Of a stretch of 64,000 bases of DNA, positions 59,576 through 64,000 are shown in pieces; positions within the stretch are counted from its first letter, which is position 1; every line of letters begins with the position of its first letter. This stretch comes from Polaribacter litorisediminis (GTDB taxonomy: Bacteria > Bacteroidota > Bacteroidia > Flavobacteriales > Flavobacteriaceae). A program made the position numbers and the translations under genes. The DNA lies in NCBI RefSeq assembly GCF_019968605.1, contig NZ_CP082966.1, positions 3,213,501 through 3,277,500 on the forward strand, in the 5' to 3' direction. The notes beneath the pieces are model-generated. The model made no database searches. It was not told the origin of the DNA and was given only the letters and a program-made list of their open reading frames with translations.

Positions 59576-62110
59576 TTAAAAGTTAATTTTTGCTCCTACA
59601 CTAAATGTTCTTCCAAAACCGTAATAAACTCTTGCGGTATTAGCTACAGAGCCTGCACCGTCTTGCGAGTCTGAAATATATGTGGTATCAAAAACATTGT
59701 TAACTCTGGCGATAATTGAAGTATCAAAATTACCGAATTTAAATTTATGTCTTATAGAAGCGTCAAACAAATCGAATGAAGGAACTTTCCATGCATCTGG
59801 TCCTGGCTCTCCTCTGTCGCTTGGGTCAAAATCAGAATATAAATCTGCAAAATGGTTGTAGTCAATTGAAAGCGTAGTTTCTGGTGTTAACTCGTAGCTT
59901 GTACCCAAAGCAAATGTAGTTTGGGCTGCATCACCAACGTGTACATCTTTTATGTATAAATCTACAGTTTCTACTACTTCATTATTTTCATTAAAAATTT
60001 GAACGTCTAATACATCATTAGCCCATCTCCAATCTCCTAAAGAAGCCATACCAGTAAATTTTAATTTATCTGTAGCTCTGTATATAAAATCTACTTCTAT
60101 TCCTTGGTGAATCGCATTTACTCCTAAAATGTTAGCAAAAGCTAAAGTACGATCAGGTTGCTGAAAACTTTGAGTTTCTGTTCTATCATTCCAAGTCGTT
60201 CTATATAAGTTTACATTACCTGTTAGTTTTGCACTTCTAAAAGTATATCCTAACTCATAACTTGTAATTTTTTGATTTGGCGCATCTTCGTTGGTATCTA
60301 TGTTGTTTCTATTAGCAAAAACTGCATTAAAGAAAGGTGCTCTTTCAAAATATCCTAAGTTAGCAAATACCCCATGCTTTTCATCTAAATTGTAGTTTAA
60401 ACCACCTTTAGCACCAAATCCAATAAAAGAAAATTTTTCTGAAGTTTGATTTGGATCTGAGTCTAAATATATAAAACGATCTACTCTTTGATAAGATGTG
60501 TTCGATACGTTCAACGATACAAATCCAGAAAGATCATTTTTAGAATATTCTAGTTGCGTAAAAGCACCTAACCAATCTACTAAACCATCATTGTCATATA
60601 AAATTCGGTCTCCAACTTGCGCTTGATTGTCTGGGTTATTTATGTTACTGTCATCCGCAAAGAACTGACCTCCTAAAAGATCTGTAACCTCTGTAAAGTG
60701 TATTCCTGTATAACCTCTATAATCTAATCCCGTTAAAAAAGTTAATTCATCGGTTAAATCTGTTTTTAATGTTGATAGAATTCCGTACCAATTATGGTCA
60801 TTTCTAGAAGCTCTTAAAATTGATTCAGAACCGGCATTTCCTAACGCCATATTTTCGTCTACAATTTTGTCGAAATTAATCGTCCCTAGGTTCCCGATTC
60901 TATAATTATCATCATCAAAACGGAATTTGTTAACTCCTTGGAATCCACCACCACCACCTGATCCGAAGGATACATAAGCTGCCGTAGAAATAAATGTTTT
61001 ATCACTTAGGTCCCAATAATGATTTAAAGAAATTTGAGGTTTGTGGTAAAAGTTATCTTCAGAATTTGTTAATTGCCCATCCTTGTAACCCCAGTCAGAA
61101 TTAAACTTTCTACCGCTTTCAGCTTCTCTAAAAGTAGCTATGGTATGTCTATTTTGTCTTTGTCCGTGTTGTTGCTTTGCACCAAAAGCCGTTAATGCCA
61201 AAGTATGCTCTTCGTTAAATTTTTTAGTAACATTAACAAAGTAATTAAATCCTGTAAAAGGAGTACCGTCTACATAACCTCTACCCGTAGTTTGAGCTGC
61301 TTGCACAGATACGGCAATACCGTTATCCATTAATCCTGTAGAATATGTTAAACCATATTTTTGGTAACCATCATTTGCTACTGAGTAACCGAAATTACCA
61401 CCTTCTTCAACATCAGAAGTTTTCGTTAGGATGTTAATTGTACCCCCAATAGAAGGCACGGCTACTTTAGAAGCTCCTAAACCTCTTTGAACTTGCATTG
61501 CGCTTGTTACATCACCTAAACCAGCCCAGTTAGACCAAAATACTCTACCATTCTCCATATCATTAACGGGAACACCGTTAATCATTACGGCAACATTTTC
61601 CGAGTTAAATCCACGTAAATTAATACGTCCATCACCATATCCACCACCTTGTTTTGTAGCATATACTCCAGGTGTAGATTTTAAAATTTCAGGAAATTCT
61701 TGAGTTCCTAATTTTAATTCAATTTCTGCTGCTTTTACTGTAGAAACTGCAACAGGCGTTTTTCTATCTATTGCGAACGAGTTAGAAACTACTACAATTT
61801 CATCTAAAGTTGAATCTTCTAGTAAAACGATTTTGCCTAGATTCGTTTTTGCCGAAGAATAGGATACTTCTTTTGTTTTGTAACCGATAAAAGAAACAAC
61901 AAGAACGCCAGAGTTAGATTTTACGTTCAAGGTAAAGTTACCATCAAAATCTGTTGAAATTCCGTTTTTTGTTCCTTTCTCAAGGATACTTGCTCCTGGC
62001 AACAATTGGCCTGTTTCGTCAACAATTGTACCTGTAATTTTAGTTTGTCCTAATACTGTAGCCGTTACAAAAAACAAAGCTGCAAATAATAAGTTTTTCA
62101 AATTTTTCAT
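59576..62110 (-). CDS. TonB-dependent outer-membrane receptor
   Basis: 844 residues: signal peptide (LLFAALFFVTATVLGQ), CarbopepD-regulatory-like domain (GTIVDETGQLLPGASILEKG, GISTDFDGNFTLNVKS), plug with IVVVSNSFAIDRKTPVAV, GDGRINLRGFNSENVAVMIN and SIGGTINILTKT, and a barrel ending YYGFGRTFSVGAKINF. The plug motifs resemble siderophore and cofactor receptors (FecA/CirA-like) more than SusC; no SusD is encoded. Ligand unknown. Operon with the six-repeat lipoprotein. The only -7-like box is CAATTTTG (62145-62138), one mismatch. Confidence 0.92.
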   Translation of the reverse strand: MKNLKNLLFAALFFVTATVLGQTKITGTIVDETGQLLPGASILEKGTKNGISTDFDGNFTLNVKSNSGVLVVSFIGYKTKEVSYSSAKTNLGKIVLLEDSTLDEIVVVSNSFAIDRKTPVAVSTVKAAEIELKLGTQEFPEILKSTPGVYATKQGGGYGDGRINLRGFNSENVAVMINGVPVNDMENGRVFWSNWAGLGDVTSAMQVQRGLGASKVAVPSIGGTINILTKTSDVEEGGNFGYSVANDGYQKYGLTYSTGLMDNGIAVSVQAAQTTGRGYVDGTPFTGFNYFVNVTKKFNEEHTLALTAFGAKQQHGQRQNRHTIATFREAESGRKFNSDWGYKDGQLTNSEDNFYHKPQISLNHYWDLSDKTFISTAAYVSFGSGGGGGFQGVNKFRFDDDNYRIGNLGTINFDKIVDENMALGNAGSESILRASRNDHNWYGILSTLKTDLTDELTFLTGLDYRGYTGIHFTEVTDLLGGQFFADDSNINNPDNQAQVGDRILYDNDGLVDWLGAFTQLEYSKNDLSGFVSLNVSNTSYQRVDRFIYLDSDPNQTSEKFSFIGFGAKGGLNYNLDEKHGVFANLGYFERAPFFNAVFANRNNIDTNEDAPNQKITSYELGYTFRSAKLTGNVNLYRTTWNDRTETQSFQQPDRTLAFANILGVNAIHQGIEVDFIYRATDKLKFTGMASLGDWRWANDVLDVQIFNENNEVVETVDLYIKDVHVGDAAQTTFALGTSYELTPETTLSIDYNHFADLYSDFDPSDRGEPGPDAWKVPSFDLFDASIRHKFKFGNFDTSIIARVNNVFDTTYISDSQDGAGSVANTARVYYGFGRTFSVGAKINF

Positions 62111-62137
62111 TATTTAAATTAAGTTTTGAATGTTATG

Positions 62138-62145
62138 CAAAATTG
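62138..62145 (-). promoter_or_regulatory. near-consensus -7 box of the second TonB receptor gene
   Basis: CAATTTTG on the minus strand, one mismatch to TAnnTTTG, 27 nt before ATG 62110. Upstream lies a TTAAC-rich stretch (62166-62200). Confidence 0.4.
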
Positions 62146-62185
62146 GAGTTTTTGGTTCGTTGGTATGTTAAGTTAATGTTAAGTT

Positions 62186-62200
62186 TTAACAATAAATTAA
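62186..62200. promoter_or_regulatory. 15-bp motif shared with the AraC intergenic region
   Basis: TTAACAATAAATTAA here is identical to 46019-46033 in the AraC operator region. It lies about 75-90 bp upstream of the TonB receptor start codon. Confidence 0.4.
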
Positions 62201-62277
62201 GAAATTTAAAATACAAAAAAAACACCTAAAAAACTCTTAATGAATTCTTTAGATGCAATTAAATTGTTTAAGAAATG

Positions 62278-62306
62278 ATAAATTAAAAGTTAAAATTTTA
62301 ATTTAT
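62278..62306 (-). terminator. AT-only hairpin after pgi
   Basis: ATAAATTAAAA (62278-62288) pairs with TTTTAATTTAT (62296-62306), 7-nt loop. The minus-strand tail is only weakly T-rich, so termination is uncertain. Confidence 0.35.
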
Positions 62307-62328
62307 TAAGTTTTTTTTACTCGTCAAA

Positions 62329-63894
62329 TTAAGCATTCAATAATTTTTTAGCAAGTTCCTTACCTAATTCAACCCCAAATTGATCGTAGCTATAAATATT
62401 CCATAGAATACCTTGTGTAAAAATTTTATGCTCATATAAGGCGACTAACTTTCCTAAAGACCTAGGCGTCAACTTATCAAATAGAATGGCATTGCTAGGT
62501 CTATTGCCTTCAAACACTTTAAAAGGTAATAATGTAGCTATTTTATCTTCATCACCAGAAAATTTTAATTCTAAATGAACCTCTTCTTTTGTTTTACCAA
62601 AGGCCAAAGCTTCCATTTGACCGTAATAATTTGCCATTAACTTTTTGTGATGATCTTTTAAACCATATAAAGATTCTTTATAACCAATAAAATCACAAGG
62701 AATTAATTTTGTGCCTTGATGTACCAATTGCATAAATGCATGTTGCATATTGGTCCCTGTACTTCCCCAAACAATTGTACCCGTTTGGTAGTCTATTGCC
62801 TCTCCATTTCTATCAACACTTTTACCATTACTTTCCATAATTGCCTGTTGTAAATAATCTGGAAGTTTCTTTAAATATTGCGAATACGGCAATACTGCCT
62901 CCGTTTCTGCTAAATAAAAGTTGTTATACCAAATACTTATTAAAGCTAGAATTACGGGAATATTTTTATCGAATGGTGTGTTTTTATAATGGATATCCAT
63001 TTCTTCTGCACCCTCTAATAAAGATTTATAATTATCAAAACCTACAGACAAACTGATTGATAAACCCACTGCAGACCATAATGAAAAACGACCTCCTACC
63101 CAATTCCACATCGGGAAAACATTCTTTTTATCAATTCCGAAATCGTCTACGGCTTTTAAGTTTGTAGAAACCGCAACAAAGTGTTTAGGAATATCAAAAA
63201 TGGTAGCCGATTTTAAGAACCAATTTTTAAGGGTTTCCGCATTTGTAATCGTTTCTTGTGTTGTAAATGTTTTAGATACAATGACAAACAAGGTGGTCTC
63301 CGGGTTCAATTTTTTCATCACTTCTGAAACATGATCCCCATCAATATTAGACACAAAATGTGTTGTTAATTGATTCTTATAAAATTGTAAAGATTCTACA
63401 ATCATATCGGGTCCTAGATCAGAACCTCCAATACCAATATTTACAATATCTGTAATAGACTTACCGGTATATCCTTTCCATTTTCCTGAAATTACTTTAT
63501 TGCTAAAGCTTTTTATTTTTCTTAATGCTGCCTGAATTTGTGGTTTTATATTTTTACCATCCACTAAAATAGGTTCATCTGAAGTACTTCTTAAGGCAGT
63601 ATGCAAAACCTCTCTTCCTTCTGTTACGTTTATAATTTCTCCAGAAAATTGTTTTTCAATGGCATCTTTTAAATCCACTTGGTTGGCTAAATCTACCAAT
63701 AAACCAAGTGTTTCTTTTGTAATTCTATTTTTAGAAAAATCTACAGATAAATCATCCAATACCAAAGAGAACTCTTCTTGCCTATTTTCTTCTTTATATA
63801 AATCTTTAATATTGATATTTTTAATATCACTAAAATGATTTGTTAATGCCTTCCAAGCATTGGTTGAGGTTGGGTTGATATTTTTCAAAGCCAT
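62329..63894 (-). CDS. pgi: glucose-6-phosphate isomerase
   Basis: 521 residues (E. coli 549). Motifs: [33 protein letters not shown] (sugar phosphate and Glu region), [40 protein letters not shown] containing the catalytic His, and [20 protein letters not shown] with the C-terminal Lys-rich segment. Interconverts glucose-6-phosphate and fructose-6-phosphate in the cytosol. Its ATG is 3 bp after the stop of the upstream gene, so they are in one operon. Confidence 0.96.
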   Translation of the reverse strand: MALKNINPTSTNAWKALTNHFSDIKNINIKDLYKEENRQEEFSLVLDDLSVDFSKNRITKETLGLLVDLANQVDLKDAIEKQFSGEIINVTEGREVLHTALRSTSDEPILVDGKNIKPQIQAALRKIKSFSNKVISGKWKGYTGKSITDIVNIGIGGSDLGPDMIVESLQFYKNQLTTHFVSNIDGDHVSEVMKKLNPETTLFVIVSKTFTTQETITNAETLKNWFLKSATIFDIPKHFVAVSTNLKAVDDFGIDKKNVFPMWNWVGGRFSLWSAVGLSISLSVGFDNYKSLLEGAEEMDIHYKNTPFDKNIPVILALISIWYNNFYLAETEAVLPYSQYLKKLPDYLQQAIMESNGKSVDRNGEAIDYQTGTIVWGSTGTNMQHAFMQLVHQGTKLIPCDFIGYKESLYGLKDHHKKLMANYYGQMEALAFGKTKEEVHLELKFSGDEDKIATLLPFKVFEGNRPSNAILFDKLTPRSLGKLVALYEHKIFTQGILWNIYSYDQFGVELGKELAKKLLNA

Positions 63895-63897
63895 AAT

Positions 63898-64000
63898 TTA
63901 ATTTTGTGCTATAATTTCTGTTACTTTTTCTGGTTTTTCTGCAGGAACTCGGTTATAATCTAATTGATATTTTAAAGGTTGTATAAAATCAAAAAACATA
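63898..64000 (-). CDS. C-terminal end of an upstream gene (partial)
   Basis: The minus-strand frame is open from the right edge to a TAA at 63898-63900, giving about 33 final residues including QLDYNRVPAEKPEKVTEIIAQ. It ends 3 bp before the pgi ATG. In related flavobacteria a peptidoglycan M23 peptidase lies here; the tail alone cannot prove that. Whether the ATG at 63999 is internal is not decidable from the window. Confidence 0.5.
   Translation of the reverse strand, partial: MFFDFIQPLKYQLDYNRVPAEKPEKVTEIIAQN

Noticed and set aside
1..64000. CRISPR arrays, tRNA or rRNA genes, insertion sequences, prophage
   Set aside because: No regular repeat-spacer pattern, cloverleaf-like stretches, transposase-like frames or phage genes were recognised; short palindromes such as AAAAATCGATTTTT are terminators.

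Overview
The window looks like chromosomal DNA of a marine-type Flavobacteriaceae bacterium (Bacteroidota), in the neighbourhood of Polaribacter or Tenacibaculum. The evidence is strongly AT-rich sequence, almost no Shine-Dalgarno sites, promoters with the Bacteroidota -7 box TAnnTTTG, two TonB-dependent receptors with carboxypeptidase-like N-terminal domains each next to a surface lipoprotein, and several families typical of the group (DUF3127, DUF4230, long IleS, Haem_bd protein). I saw no rRNA, tRNA, insertion sequence, prophage or CRISPR array. It reads as an ordinary core-genome segment with some accessory surface genes.

Layout. 1-7.2 kb: a GH26-like glycoside hydrolase cut by the left edge, a PLP enzyme, aat, a VTT-type membrane protein, a DUF1456 protein, a DUF3127/flavin-reductase pair and a sensor kinase. 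7.4-13 kb: HIT protein and greA (with a terminator-like hairpin filling the greA leader), a lipoprotein with a histidine-less Rieske fold, purK, purE and an M3 oligopeptidase. 13-17.4 kb: a CheB-CheR-PAS-histidine-kinase hybrid with its own single-domain response regulator. 17.5-24.6 kb: glycosyltransferase, haem-binding protein, lpdA, pabB, two small unknown proteins, a sterol-desaturase-family enzyme and a GH16-like lipoprotein. 24.7-32.1 kb: a duplicated beta-helix lipoprotein and a TonB receptor, divergent from a PiT phosphate transporter fused to a PhoU-like tail.

32.2-43.3 kb is a long minus-strand run: patatin/Omp85 outer-membrane protein, uvrC, DUF4230, lspA, an adhesin-like protein, a DksA-like protein without zinc cysteines, ileS and a TerB-DnaJ protein. 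43.4-51.9 kb: bacilliredoxin, HD hydrolase, an AraC regulator divergent from two small exported proteins across a TTAAC-repeat intergenic region, crotonase, NtrY-like kinase, MATE pump and UspA. 51.9-64 kb: AddB-like nuclease, omega-amidase, a fatty-acid/phospholipid operon (acyl-ACP desaturase, PlsC, 4-TM protein), a six-repeat lipoprotein with a second TonB receptor, pgi and the tail of one more gene.

The least explained items are the AraC/43-aa/193-aa module, the two receptor-lipoprotein pairs with internally repeated lipoproteins, the Rieske-like lipoprotein that keeps all four box cysteines but has no histidine, and several genes whose -7 box lies 3-5 nt before the ATG, which predicts leaderless mRNAs. 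The positions of -7 boxes also correct several start codons (5' ends at 29602, 43265, 50963 and 51060).
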